Of a DNA stretch of 64,000 nucleotides, positions 34,495 to 43,857 are shown one piece after another. The stretch comes from HK1 sp965202875. Its GTDB lineage: Bacteria; Pseudomonadota; Gammaproteobacteria; HK1. Below the pieces are notes generated by a model. The model was given only the letters and a program-made list of their open reading frames with translations, did not search any database and was not told where the DNA came from. The position numbers were made by a program, and so were the translations under genes. The DNA is taken from the NCBI GenBank assembly GCA_965202875.1, contig OZ241870.1:3162001-3226000 (forward strand), in the 5' to 3' direction. Numbering within the stretch: position 1 is the stretch's first letter; every line of letters begins with the position of its first letter.

Positions 34495-35331
34495 TCAGAC
34501 CACCCCCGCCTCCGACAACGCCGCCAGCTCCTCGCTCGTGAGGCCCAGCTCCTCGCCGTAGATCGCCTCGTTGTGGGCGGCCAGGACGGTCCCGAGATGG
34601 CGGATCCCGCCCGGGGTGTCGGACAGCTTCGGGATGGTGCCCTGGAGGGCGACGTCGCCGATGCGGGGATCGGTCACGCGGACGAGGGTGTCCCGCACCC
34701 AGAACTGCTCCTCGTTGAAAATGTCCTCGATGCTGCACACCGGGCCGCAGGGGACCTCGCCGTCGGAGCATCGGCGGATGATCGTCTCCCGGTCGTGGAG
34801 CGAGGTCCACGCGCGCACCATCGCGTTCACCTCGTCGCGCCGTTCGAGCCGCGAGCGCTTGAGCCGGAAGCGCTCGTCGCCGGCGAGCTCGGGCCGGTCC
34901 ATCGCCTGCGCGAGGCGGGCGAACCCCGGCAGCCCCGACTTCGGCCCGGTCTGTCCGTAGGCGGAGATGCGCAGCATCACCAGCCTCGGGTTGACGGCGA
35001 GCAGATCCGCGAATCCGAGCCCCCATCGCTCCATGGTGCCCGGCCGGAAGTTCTCGATCACCACGTCCGCCGTCGCCGCGAGCCGCCGGAAGAGCGCGGC
35101 GCCCCGCGCGTCCTTGAGGTTCAGGGTGATGCACTTCTTGTTGCGGGCGTCGTTGAACCACCAGTAGGTGTCGCCCGCCTCGCTCGGGGTGCCGAGACGG
35201 CGCAATTCGTCGCCGGCGCCCGGGCGCTCGATCTTGATGACCTCGGCGCCGAATTCCGCGAGGCAGGTGGCGGCGAACGGCGCGGCGACGAAGGTGGCGG
35301 CGTCGAGCACCCGGACGTCGTCGAGCGGCAT
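34495..35331 (-). pseudogene. CaiB/BaiF-family CoA-transferase with internal deletion
   Basis: The frame is open for 278 residues but family members have about 400. The N-terminus 'VRVLDAATFVAAPFAATCLAEFGAEVIKIE', 'NARNKKCITLNLKD'-like stretch and 'GQTGPKSGLPGFARLAQA' are followed directly by 'MDRPELAGDERF', a C-terminal-half motif. Roughly 110 residues are missing in frame, including the region that normally carries the catalytic aspartate. I expect it to be inactive. ATG at 35331 follows GGAAACGATC; an ATG at 35385 is also in frame. Confidence 0.8.
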
Positions 35332-35528
35332 GATCGTTTCCGTCACTGTGCTTGCTCCCGAGTGGTGGATGCGACGATGCGCCACGGACGCGCGGAGCCG
35401 TTGGCGCCGACGTGTGCCGGCCTGAGGTCCGGAGCCATTCAGGTGCAGCCCGTGCCGATTATACGAGGTGGCGAGTTGTCACGTTCCCGGGGGTCACGTA
35501 AGGTGTACTCCCCACCATCGGACGAGGC

Positions 35529-35867
35529 ATGGCGGTGAGTCCCGAGTTGATCGCGGTGCTGGCGGTCGGTGTCGCGCTGGCCGGTGTGGTTCTTGCGGGC
35601 CAGCGCGCTGCCCGTCAGGACGCGCGTGCGCTCGACGCACGCTTGGCCGGGCTCGAAGGGCGCTTGGCCGGGCTCGAAGGGCGCATGACTGCGCTCGAAG
35701 GACGCATGACCGGGCTCGAAGAGCACGTGACCGCGCTCGATCGGCGGATGTCCGCGATGGAGAGGCAGCAGACGCGGCTCGAGATCGAGCTTCGCGAACG
35801 TATGGCGAAGCTCGAAGGTCTGCTCGAAGGTCTTCGCGAGACGATCGCCGGGCGGGCGGCGGCGTGA
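35529..35867 (+). CDS. Small membrane-anchored coiled-coil protein with heptad repeats
   Basis: A 112-residue protein. One N-terminal hydrophobic segment ('PELIAVLAVGVALAGVVL') is followed by a near-perfect heptad array: LAGLEGR, LAGLEGR, MTALEGR, MTGLEEH, VTALDRR (about 35637-35757), encoded by 21-bp units. It is a larger version of the plan seen at 1353-1523. Possibly a scaffold or phage-type spacer protein; no function is assigned. Confidence 0.6.
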   Translation: MAVSPELIAVLAVGVALAGVVLAGQRAARQDARALDARLAGLEGRLAGLEGRMTALEGRMTGLEEHVTALDRRMSAMERQQTRLEIELRERMAKLEGLLEGLRETIAGRAAA

Positions 35868-35903
35868 GCGGCGGCGCCACGGTCGAGGATCCGGCCGGCG
35901 CGC

Positions 35904-36714
35904 GTGGGGTCGGCGCTGGCGGCTGAAGCTCCGGCGTCGGCACCGCTCGCGGTGAGGCTGGGGCGCACTCTGGCTGTCGGCGCCGCGGGCGGCGCGTTCT
36001 TCACGTGGTTGAACCTGCCCCTTGCGTGGATGCTCGGGGCGATGGTCGCGACCACCGCGGCATCGCTCGGCGGTGCGAACCTCTACGGGCCCGGCCCGAT
36101 GCGTTCGATCATGACTGCTGGTGGTTTTCACGATCCCGCTCTGGTACCGCTTCATGACCGGGGTGGTCGCGACACCCTCGGCGATGGAACCGTCGATCGG
36201 TGCGATCGGGCTCACCGACGTCACGGTGCTCGCGGCATGTGCGGTCGCCGGTGTGGTCGTGGGTCGCCTCCTCCGGCTGCCCGCGTACCGGCTCTCGGGC
36301 CCCCTGCTTGCCAGCGCGGCCGTCCACGTCACGGGATTGAACGAATCGGCGCCGCCGTGGGAGGTCGTCGCGGCGGCACAGGTGGTCGTCGGCTCGGCCA
36401 TCGGTGCGCGCTTCAGCGGTGTGCCGGTGCGCCGGGTGCTCGGCCTCATGGCCACCGCGCTGGTCTCCACCGTGCTGATGCTTGCCGCCACCGTCTCGTT
36501 CGCGCTGGTGCTCGCGCCCGCCACCGGGCTCGACTGGCGGTCCATCGTCCTCGCCTACGCGCCGGGGGGATTGGCCGAGATGAGCCCGATCGCGCTCTCG
36601 CTGGGTATCGAGACCGTGTTCGTCGCCACCCACCACGTCATCCGGATCGGGCTCATCGTGGTGGCGGCGCCGCTCGTGTTCGCCCGTCTCCGCCCTCCCG
36701 GCAAGGGCGCTTGA
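35904..36714 (+). pseudogene. AbrB-family membrane protein, deleted and frameshifted
   Basis: The N-terminal frame ('LGRTLAVGAAGGAFFTWLNLPLAWMLGAM') is lost after about 36110, and the C-terminal half continues in another frame: 'LLRLPAYRLSGPLLASAAVHVTG', 'VGSAIGARF', 'YAPGGLAEMSPIALSLG', 'FVATHHVIRIGLIVV'. The latter is the signature of the second half of the AbrB (PF05145-type) family. The first-half signature and perhaps 100 residues are missing. Family proteins are putative transporters. Confidence 0.75.
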
Positions 36715-36770
36715 GTCGAGGCCGGCCGCGACCGCTGGCCGGCCGCCGCCTCTGGCCTGCCACCTCCGCT

Positions 36771-37346
36771 TCACGCGGCGGACGCGAGCAGATCGTCCAC
36801 GCTCCCGGAGATTTTCTCGAACAGCTCGGGCGCCGAGATCTCCATGACGTGGTCCATCACCCAGCGGTTGGTCTGGCTGACGCCCATCGAGCGCATCACC
36901 CGATCGCCGAAGTAGCGCAACGCCTCGAATCCCGGCGCCTCGTCGTCGAACTCGAACCGTGCGTAGTCGTCGAGCCGTTCGTTCAGCATCTCCACGAACG
37001 GCGCGCGATAGTCGCCCGGGCCGGCGACGTCGAGCAGGTTGTCCTGCATCTGGTCCGCGAGGCGCCGCCCGAGCGCGACCACGAGCACGGCGCGCGCCTC
37101 GTCGTCGATGCGCTGGTGCGCGAGCCGGTCCACGAGCTGGACGGCGAAGGCGCAGTACTCGGAGATCACGCGGATGCGTTCGCGATCGGAGGCGTAGTCG
37201 AAGCCTTCCCGATGGATTGCCTTGGCGTGCTCGACGGACAGGCGCCACACGATGAACGCGAGCGCGCCGGCGCTGTCGGCGAAGCCCTTGCGCCGCGCTT
37301 CGTTACGCTCGGAGTGATGCCATTTGCTCTTGATGCGTATCGCCAT
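36771..37346 (-). CDS. Conserved hypothetical protein (MAIRIKSKWH family)
   Basis: A 191-residue soluble protein. The ATG at 37346 is preceded by GGAAACGG. It begins 'MAIRIKSKWHHSERNEA' and contains 'YASDRERIRVISEYCAFAVQLVDRLAHQRIDD', 'LADQMQDNLLDVAGPGDYRAPFVEMLNERL' and 'ALRYFGDRVM'. I recognise it as a widespread proteobacterial hypothetical but know no function. It is almost entirely helical by eye. Confidence 0.7.
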   Translation of the reverse strand: MAIRIKSKWHHSERNEARRKGFADSAGALAFIVWRLSVEHAKAIHREGFDYASDRERIRVISEYCAFAVQLVDRLAHQRIDDEARAVLVVALGRRLADQMQDNLLDVAGPGDYRAPFVEMLNERLDDYARFEFDDEAPGFEALRYFGDRVMRSMGVSQTNRWVMDHVMEISAPELFEKISGSVDDLLASAA

Positions 37347-37507
37347 CGTGCCGTTTCCATCCCATCGGGCCAGCCCATCCTTGGAGCTGCGCCGATGGGG
37401 ACAATCCGCGAGGTTCCCCGAAGATGGAGCCGATATACCATCAATCGACAAGTCTGATTTTCAATCTCCCCAAATGCGATTGACAGCCGGCGCGGTCCGC
37501 GCGCAGG

Positions 37508-40500
37508 GTGTGCGCCGTGGACGGCAGCCGACCCCTTCACGGCCTTGCCGAGCGGGTGCGCGACGCCCGCTCGCGGATGGGCCTGACCCAGGCCGATTTC
37601 GCGGAGCGGATGGCGGTCACCCCGCTCACGGTCCATCGCTGGGAGACGGGGCGATCCCGGCCCCGCGCCCTGGCGCTCGACCGGCTGCGGGCGCTGGAGG
37701 AGGCCATCGCGTCGCGGGGCGCCGATGCCCGCGCGGGCGGGCCCTCCGGCGGGCCGGCGCCGTCCGTCTCCGTCCCCCTCGACTTCGCCGGGGACCCGGC
37801 GGCGGTCCTGCTGGTGGCGGAGGCGCACCGGCTGGCCCACGGGCACCAGTTCAACGCCGCCTTCGCAAGCGAGACCGCCCGGATCGATCCGCTCCCCCAC
37901 CAGCGGATCGCGGTCTACGAACGGATGCTGAAGCAGGAGCCGCTACGCTTCCTGCTCGCCGACGACGCCGGCGCCGGCAAGACCATCATGACCGGCCTCT
38001 ACATGCGGGAGATGCTGTTCCGCCGCCGCATCCGCAGGGTGCTGATCGTGACCCCGGCCGGTCTCGTGGGCAACTGGGAGCGCGAGCTCCGCACCCTCTT
38101 CCGGCTGCAATGCCGCATCGTGTCGGGAGCGGACGCCCGGGCGGGCGCCAACCCCTTCTCCGGCCCGGACGGCGACCGGGTCGTCGTCTCCCTCGACACC
38201 CTTGCGAACGAACGCGCGTTCGCGGCCCTCCGCGCCCCCGAGGTCGCCCCGTACGACCTGGTGGTGTTCGACGAGGCCCACAAGCTGAGCGCCTCGCGCA
38301 CCGGAAGCCGGGTCACCACGACGCGCCGCTACCGCCTCGCCGAGGCGCTGGCCGGCGCCGCGCCGTCCCGCGGCGGCTCTGGGCCGGGCGCCTCCGGCGA
38401 CGCCACCGGCGGCGACCCGTTCGCCGGCCTCTCCTGGGCGGCAAGGCATCTCCTCCTCCTGACCGCGACCCCCCACATGGGCAAGGAGTCTCCTTGGTTC
38501 CACCTCTGGCGGCTCCTCGACCACCATGCCTTCGGAACCCCGGAGGCATTGCGCCGCTACCCGCCCGGGGAGCGTCAACGCCACTTCATCCGCCGCACGA
38601 AGGAGGAGATGGTGGACCTGGAGGGCAACCCGCTCTACCGGCAGCGGGAGTGCAGCACGTTCAGCTTCGACCTCTCCGGCGGCGAGGACGGCGAGCACGC
38701 GCTCTACCTCCACACCACCGCCTACCTCCGCGAGCACTACGGCCGCGCGCTCCGCAACCGGCCCGCGGTCCAGCTCGCGATGAGCGTGTTCCAGCGCCGG
38801 CTGGCGAGCTCGACCTCGGCCCTGCTGCGTTCCTTCGAGCGCCGGATCGAGAAGATCGAGCGCGACATCGCCGACTGGCGCTCCGGCCGCCTCGACGCGG
38901 CCCTCCTCCGGCGCCGCCAGCAAGCCCTGTCCGAGAGATACCGGGAGGACTTCTTCGAGGCCCACGGCGCCGACGACGACGCGCGCGAGGGCGGCCCCGA
39001 GCGCGGCGAGGAGCCGGGCGAGCGCAACGAGGACTTCGAGGACGCGGTCCTCGGCGCGGTCACCGCCGTCGGGATCGAGGAGCTGCGCGCGGAGGCGGAG
39101 GCCCTCCGGGGGCTCCGGGACCGCGCCCGCGCGCTCGTCGCCGCCGGAGACGAATCCAAGTTCGAGAAGCTGCGGGAGGTGCTCGAAGACCCGCTCTACG
39201 CCAGGGAGAAGTGGCTCGTCTTCTCCGAGCACCGCGACACCGTGGACTTCCTGGTGCGGCGCATCGAAGGGCTCGGCTACGCCGGCCAGGTGGCCGTCAT
39301 CCACGGGGGCATGGCCTGGCCGGAGCGCGAGGCGGCGGTGGAGCGCTTCCGGCAGCCGGACGGCGCCCGCTTCCTCGTCGCCACCGATGCGGCGGGAGAA
39401 GGGATCAACCTCCAGTTCTGCCGGCTGATGGTGAACTACGACGTCCCGTGGAACCCCGCGCGCCTGGAGCAGCGGATGGGGCGCATCCACCGTTACGGCC
39501 AGAAGCACGACGTCCGCGTCGTCAACCTCGTCGCCGGCGGGACCCACGAAGGCCGGGTCCTGAAGGTGCTGCTGGAGAAGCTGGAGCGCGTCCGCCGCGC
39601 GCTTCGCTCGGACAAGGTGTTCGACGTGATCGGGCGCCTCCTCGAGAACGTCTCCCTCCGCGAGTACATGACGGCCGCGCTCGATCCCGGCCGCGAGCGG
39701 GAGCGGGAGCAAGGCGTCCTCGAAGACGTCGAGCGGGCCGTCACCGAGTCCGCCGTGCGCCGCCTCGCCGAGGCGGAGGCGAGCGTGTACGGGCCAACCG
39801 GCGAGGTCGCGCCCCGGGTGGACGGGATGCGCCGGGAGCTGGACCGGGAGCGCTACCTGCACCTGCTGCCGGCCTACGTGCGCCTCTTCGTCGAGTCGGC
39901 CGCGCGCAAGCTCGGCATCGATCTGGAAGGCGATCTCGACGGGGTGTTCTCCCTCGTTCCCGCGACCGCCGGCGCCCTCGACCCTCTCCTGCCGGCGCTC
40001 GAAGGCTATCCGCCCGAGGTGCGGAGGCGGCTCCGGATCCGCCGCCCCGACGCCGGCGAGGCGTGCATCTGGCTGCACCCCGGGGAGCCGGTGTTCGACG
40101 CCCTCTGCCGCCGGGTGATCGACCGGTTCTCGCACGATGCCCGGCGCGGGGCTATCTTCATCGATCCGAGAGCCGAGGAGCCCGCCCTCTGGCATCTGGC
40201 CGCCGCGTCCGTGGAGGACGACCCTTCCGGGGCCGCCCCCCTCCCCGGCGAGCCTCCGGGACCGGCGCCGACCTTCACTGCGAGCTCGCGGGCGGCGGCC
40301 GGGGGTCTCCCCGGCGGGCCCACGGAACCGGCGGGACCGGCGCACCCGGCCTTCCGGCGCAGCCTGGAGAGCCGCCTGATCGCGCTACGGCAGGACGGCG
40401 GCGCCGAGGAGACGCTCGCCGAGCCCTCGCCGGATGCCCTGCTGGCGCTGCACCCCGCTCCCGGTGTCGCTCCCGGCTCCGTGCCGCTGGCCGGCCGCGC

Positions 40501-41308
40501 GACCGCGCTGCGGGCCGGGGCGGCGGCGCACGTCGAGCGCGGCCTCTCGCGGGCGGTGGAGGAGCACCGGACGGCGTGCCGTGCGGAGCTGCCCGAACGG
40601 CGCCGCCGGGTGAACGTCGGCTTCGACCTCCGGGCGGCGGCGCTCGCGAAACGCCGTTCGGCGCTGGCCCGAGCGGCGGCGGACCCGGCGGCCGATGAGG
40701 ACGTCGCCGCGCTCAAGCGCGAGCAGGCGTCGCTCTCCGGCGACCGCGACCACGCCCTCCGGGAGCTGGACGCCGCCGCGGATCGGATCGTGGCCGCCCC
40801 GCCCCGCTTTCTCGCCCATGCCCTCGCCCTCCCGCCGTTTCCGGGCAGCGACATCGAGCGGATGGACGAGCGCGTCGAGGCGGTGGCGGTGCGGATCGCC
40901 GCGCAGGCCGAGGCGGACCGGGGGGCCGAGGTGCAGGACGTCTTCACCCCGGAGAAGGCGCGCGCGGCCGGGCTCTCGGACTGGCCGGGATTCGACCTGC
41001 TCAGCCGCCATCCGAACGGTGAGGTGCGCAGCATCGAGGTCAAGGGACGCGCCGGGCGGGCCGCGGTGCGAATGGAGCTGAACGAATGGAAGCAGGCGTG
41101 CAACCTGGGCGGGCGCTACTGGCTGTACGCGGTGTTCGACTGCGCGACCCCGGCCCCGCAGCTCTATCGGGTGCGGGACCCGTTCCGGAACTTGCTGGCG
41201 ACGGAGCACGCCGCCGCCGCGTTCACCCTCACCGCCGGGAGCATCGTCCGCGCCGCGGAGCCGGAGACCCCTTCCCCCGGGACACCTCCCTCCGGGAGGG
41301 CGCCCTGA
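37508..41308 (+). CDS. HTH / SNF2-type helicase / DUF3883 defence protein (BrxHII- or DrmD-like)
   Basis: A 1266-residue protein with a GTG start (another GTG at 37517 is possible). Residues ~10-65 form an XRE-type helix-turn-helix ('MGLTQADFAERMAVTPLTVHRWETG'). The superfamily-2 helicase follows: Walker A 'ADDAGAGKTIM' (~155), 'FDEAHKLSA' (~254), 'LLLTATPHMGKE' (~318), motif V/VI 'ATDAAGEGINLQFC' and 'LEQRMGRIHRYGQ' (~625-662). The C-terminal DUF3883-like nuclease fold has 'FDLLSRHPNGEVRSIEVKGR' (D...EVK). Such helicases accompany DUF1156 methylases and DUF499 ATPases in phage defence; both occur 13-24 kb downstream. Confidence 0.85.
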   Translation: MCAVDGSRPLHGLAERVRDARSRMGLTQADFAERMAVTPLTVHRWETGRSRPRALALDRLRALEEAIASRGADARAGGPSGGPAPSVSVPLDFAGDPAAVLLVAEAHRLAHGHQFNAAFASETARIDPLPHQRIAVYERMLKQEPLRFLLADDAGAGKTIMTGLYMREMLFRRRIRRVLIVTPAGLVGNWERELRTLFRLQCRIVSGADARAGANPFSGPDGDRVVVSLDTLANERAFAALRAPEVAPYDLVVFDEAHKLSASRTGSRVTTTRRYRLAEALAGAAPSRGGSGPGASGDATGGDPFAGLSWAARHLLLLTATPHMGKESPWFHLWRLLDHHAFGTPEALRRYPPGERQRHFIRRTKEEMVDLEGNPLYRQRECSTFSFDLSGGEDGEHALYLHTTAYLREHYGRALRNRPAVQLAMSVFQRRLASSTSALLRSFERRIEKIERDIADWRSGRLDAALLRRRQQALSERYREDFFEAHGADDDAREGGPERGEEPGERNEDFEDAVLGAVTAVGIEELRAEAEALRGLRDRARALVAAGDESKFEKLREVLEDPLYAREKWLVFSEHRDTVDFLVRRIEGLGYAGQVAVIHGGMAWPEREAAVERFRQPDGARFLVATDAAGEGINLQFCRLMVNYDVPWNPARLEQRMGRIHRYGQKHDVRVVNLVAGGTHEGRVLKVLLEKLERVRRALRSDKVFDVIGRLLENVSLREYMTAALDPGREREREQGVLEDVERAVTESAVRRLAEAEASVYGPTGEVAPRVDGMRRELDRERYLHLLPAYVRLFVESAARKLGIDLEGDLDGVFSLVPATAGALDPLLPALEGYPPEVRRRLRIRRPDAGEACIWLHPGEPVFDALCRRVIDRFSHDARRGAIFIDPRAEEPALWHLAAASVEDDPSGAAPLPGEPPGPAPTFTASSRAAAGGLPGGPTEPAGPAHPAFRRSLESRLIALRQDGGAEETLAEPSPDALLALHPAPGVAPGSVPLAGRATALRAGAAAHVERGLSRAVEEHRTACRAELPERRRRVNVGFDLRAAALAKRRSALARAAADPAADEDVAALKREQASLSGDRDHALRELDAAADRIVAAPPRFLAHALALPPFPGSDIERMDERVEAVAVRIAAQAEADRGAEVQDVFTPEKARAAGLSDWPGFDLLSRHPNGEVRSIEVKGRAGRAAVRMELNEWKQACNLGGRYWLYAVFDCATPAPQLYRVRDPFRNLLATEHAAAAFTLTAGSIVRAAEPETPSPGTPPSGRAP

Positions 41309-41378
41309 TGGCGCATCCCCATTTGCTACCCATACCCTGCCGCACGGATGCCCGCCCCGGAGACGGCCCGATGAGCGG
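41243..41378. repeat. Direct repeat DR1: helicase 3' end and leader
   Basis: From ATCGTCCGCGCCGCGGAGCC in the last helicase codons through a stem-loop-like CCCTCCGGGAGGG and the stop region to CCCGATGAGCGG. The same order recurs at 43733-43857 (DR2) and, shortened, at 54026-54118 (DR3). Confidence 0.9.
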
Positions 41379-41580
41379 TGGCCGGCCGGAAGCGATGGGC
41401 GCGCATGGCGGTCCCGCCCGCCGGTCGAGGGTGGAGGTCGGGGCAGTCCGGGTTGGTCGATATGAGGCGTGGAACGAAGATTGGTCCGGATGCCGTCGCC
41501 TCGAACGGAGACCGGCTGTCCGATGAGTTACGATTGACGGCGGACCGGTCAGCGACGATACGGTGTGTGGGAGGTGCTTC

Positions 41581-42693
41581 TTGTATTCGTCAATCCACAT
41601 TCGAGGCTATCGCGGGCTCGACTCGTTCAGGATGCGAGGTCTCGGTCGCGTCAACCTTCTGGTCGGGGCGAACAACTGTGGGAAGACCTCGATTCTGGAA
41701 TGCATCGAGCTGCTTCGTTCGACGGGCAATCCGGGCACTCTGTCTTCCATCCTCCGGAGGCGCGGTGAGTGGGGCGACGCGAATGACAGGGATTCCGAGC
41801 CGCTCCTCGACGTCAACCGACTGTTTTCGGGGTATGACTTGCAGGGAGAAGTCGTCATCGAAGGGGGTCGTGACCGTACCGGAAATCCGTTCGATTGGAA
41901 CAGGAAGGTCGCGATGCACGTCGAAGATCCCCGTGAATCGGAATCCGGAGAACCGGATCCATTTGGCGAGGATGGATACCTCACCCTCGCCGTCGAATGG
42001 TCGGACCGCGGGGACGACTCCGATACGAGGGCTGTCAAAACAGGCATCACGTCTGCCGGACACCTCTCCTCGCGTCCGCCCCGGCGATTCCCGCGTATGC
42101 GAAACGGTCCGCCCGACCGGGCCGTGCAATTCATCGGGACCAGAGGCATGACGGCGCTGGACGTCGTTCGGCTGTTCGATGACGTCGTTCTCACGGAAAG
42201 CGAAGAACACGTGACGCAAGCGCTTCGTATCATCGAGCCGGCGGTTGAACGCATCGCCGCGGTTGCAACCGATCGAGGTCCGTATTTTCGAGAAGGACCG
42301 GGTGGCGTATTCATCAAGCTGGGAAAAACCGGGAACCGCATTCCGATCGGAAGCATGGGAGACGGCACGTGGAGAATGCTCGGATTGGCGCTTGCTCTCG
42401 CGAATGCCAAGGGCGGCGTGCTGCTCGTCGACGAGATCGACACCGGCCTCCATTATTCCGTCATGGCGGACATGTGGCGGATGGTCAGTGAACGGGCCGC
42501 CGCCCTGAAGGTTCAGGTCTTCGCCACCACGCACAGCCGGGACTGTTACGAGAGTCTGGCGGAGGTCGCGCAGTCCGGCTTGCCGTCGCCGGAAATCACG
42601 ATTCAACGGATAGATCCGAACCGGGAGCAAGCGATCGGGTTCAGTGACGCCGCCGTCGTCGCGGCTGCCGAGCGGGGCCTGGAGGTCAGGTAG
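41581..42693 (+). CDS. AAA15-family ATPase (AriA/OLD-like), first gene of a PARIS-like pair
   Basis: A 370-residue protein. I chose the TTG at 41581 because GGGAGGTG lies 8 bp upstream; a GTG at 41563 lacks such a site. 'IHIRGYRGLDSFRM', Walker A 'LVGANNCGKTSILECIELL', signature-like 'MGDGTWRMLGLALAL', Walker B 'GVLLVDEIDTGLHYS' and switch 'QVFATTHSRDCY' define an ABC-type AAA15 ATPase. The next gene starts directly after its stop (TAGATG) and is TOPRIM-like. In PARIS systems an AAA15 ATPase senses phage proteins and unleashes a TOPRIM nuclease; the parallel is inference. Confidence 0.85.
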   Translation: MYSSIHIRGYRGLDSFRMRGLGRVNLLVGANNCGKTSILECIELLRSTGNPGTLSSILRRRGEWGDANDRDSEPLLDVNRLFSGYDLQGEVVIEGGRDRTGNPFDWNRKVAMHVEDPRESESGEPDPFGEDGYLTLAVEWSDRGDDSDTRAVKTGITSAGHLSSRPPRRFPRMRNGPPDRAVQFIGTRGMTALDVVRLFDDVVLTESEEHVTQALRIIEPAVERIAAVATDRGPYFREGPGGVFIKLGKTGNRIPIGSMGDGTWRMLGLALALANAKGGVLLVDEIDTGLHYSVMADMWRMVSERAAALKVQVFATTHSRDCYESLAEVAQSGLPSPEITIQRIDPNREQAIGFSDAAVVAAAERGLEVR

Positions 42694-43350
42694 ATGCCTT
42701 CGACCTCTCCCCGAAGGCTTCTCGTGGAAGGCGATACGGACAAGCGTGTCATTCCGTTTCTCATGGAGGCCAACGGAATCGAGTGGGAAAGGGACGGCCG
42801 GCCGGTCGTCCGCATCGAGCCGTACAACGGTGTGGAAGAGCTGCTGAAGCCGGGAGTGGTGGAAGCCGAACTGCGGGCTTCGGGGCTCGAAGCCCTGGGC
42901 GTCATGGTCGATGCGAACGGTAACGCCTCCGATCGGTGGAATCGGATCAAGGTACTCTGCGACGACCAATTCGAGGATTTGCCGGAGCAGATCCCGCAAA
43001 ATGGACTGGAGACCATTCACCTTGAAACCGGCACACGTTTCGGAGTCTGGATCATGCCCGACAACCGGTTTTCCGGGATGCTGGAGGACTTCCTGATCCG
43101 GCTGATCCCGGAGAGCTCCCGCTCCCGGGGTTTGTACGAGCTGGCCGAACAATGCGTCGCCGAAGCCGCGCGAAGCGGTGCTCCATTCAAGGATGTCCAC
43201 AAGGCGAAAGCAGAAATTCACACTTGGCTCGCATGGCAGGACGAGCCGGGCAGACAATTGCACCAGGCCGTGCACCATCGGGTACTGGACCCCGAAAGAC
43301 CGGAGTCGCAACCGTTCGTCAACTGGTTCAGACATCTCTTCGACGTGTAG
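42694..43350 (+). CDS. DUF3226/TOPRIM-like effector of the AAA15 pair
   Basis: A 218-residue protein starting immediately after the ATPase stop. The TOPRIM-like fold begins 'RRLLVEGDTDKRVIPFLMEANG' (catalytic Glu position), followed by 'LGVMVDANGNASDRW' (acidic strand) and 'FGVWIMPDNRFSGMLEDFL'. DUF3226 proteins are TOPRIM relatives. Known PARIS effectors (AriB) carry DUF4435, so this is a variant pairing. It ends 'FVNWFRHLFDV'. Confidence 0.8.
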   Translation: MPSTSPRRLLVEGDTDKRVIPFLMEANGIEWERDGRPVVRIEPYNGVEELLKPGVVEAELRASGLEALGVMVDANGNASDRWNRIKVLCDDQFEDLPEQIPQNGLETIHLETGTRFGVWIMPDNRFSGMLEDFLIRLIPESSRSRGLYELAEQCVAEAARSGAPFKDVHKAKAEIHTWLAWQDEPGRQLHQAVHHRVLDPERPESQPFVNWFRHLFDV

Positions 43351-43435
43351 ATCACCGATGCATCGAGATCGGCGGGGACGCAAGCCGGGAAACCCCGGCA
43401 GCGGGAAGAGGTCTGCCATCCATGCTGCCCCGCGG

Positions 43436-43578
43436 GTGCTCCTGGGTGCGCGGGCGTCCCGCCCGCACGGCCGGTGGCCGCCTGGGAACGCTTGTTGTCC
43501 CGCCCGCATTCTCATTTCCGGGGGCTTCGCCCGTGCGGGCGGGACGCCCGCGTCGGCAGACGCGCCGTTGCCAGGAGC
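43436..43578. repeat. REP-like interspersed repeat
   Basis: Palindromic GC-rich blocks (GCGGGCGTCCCGCCCGC and its inverse GCGGGCGGGACGCCCGC) flank GCTCCTGG/CCAGGAGC ends. A related longer copy is at 57454-57683. It fills most of the 500-bp gap after the DUF3226 gene; no gene is seen here. Confidence 0.85.
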
Positions 43579-43692
43579 GCTCGTGGCGGCTCCGAACCGT
43601 CCCGATGCCGGCGGAAGAGGCCGTCCCCGTGGGATACGAAGCACCTTTACCCCTGCCCTCACCCGGACATATCAAAGAGTTGCGGACAACAC

Positions 43693-43857
43693 TCACGATT
43701 TCCCGAGGGAGCATCGCCAGTGAGTGACCCGGATCGTCCGGGCCGCGGATCCGGAGCCTGCTTCCCCCGGGACCCCTTCCTCCGGGAGGGCGCCCTGATG
43801 GCGCACTTCCGTTACCCTGCCGCACGGATGCCCGCACCGGAGACGACCCGATGAGCG
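43693..43857. repeat. Direct repeat DR2 (second helicase-end copy)
   Basis: Positions 43733-43857 match DR1 from ATCGTCCGGGCCGCGGATCC through CCTCCGGGAGGGCGCCCTGA to CCCGATGAGCGG. The preceding 40 bp (CGAGGGAGCATCGCCAGTGA and onward) match DR3 at 53996-54025. The final ATG is the start codon of the AbiJ-like gene. Confidence 0.9.

Noticed and set aside
37324..40698. 1124-codon plus-strand frame overlapping the helicase
   Set aside because: Low-complexity Arg/Gly/Pro translation; the helicase frame explains all motifs.
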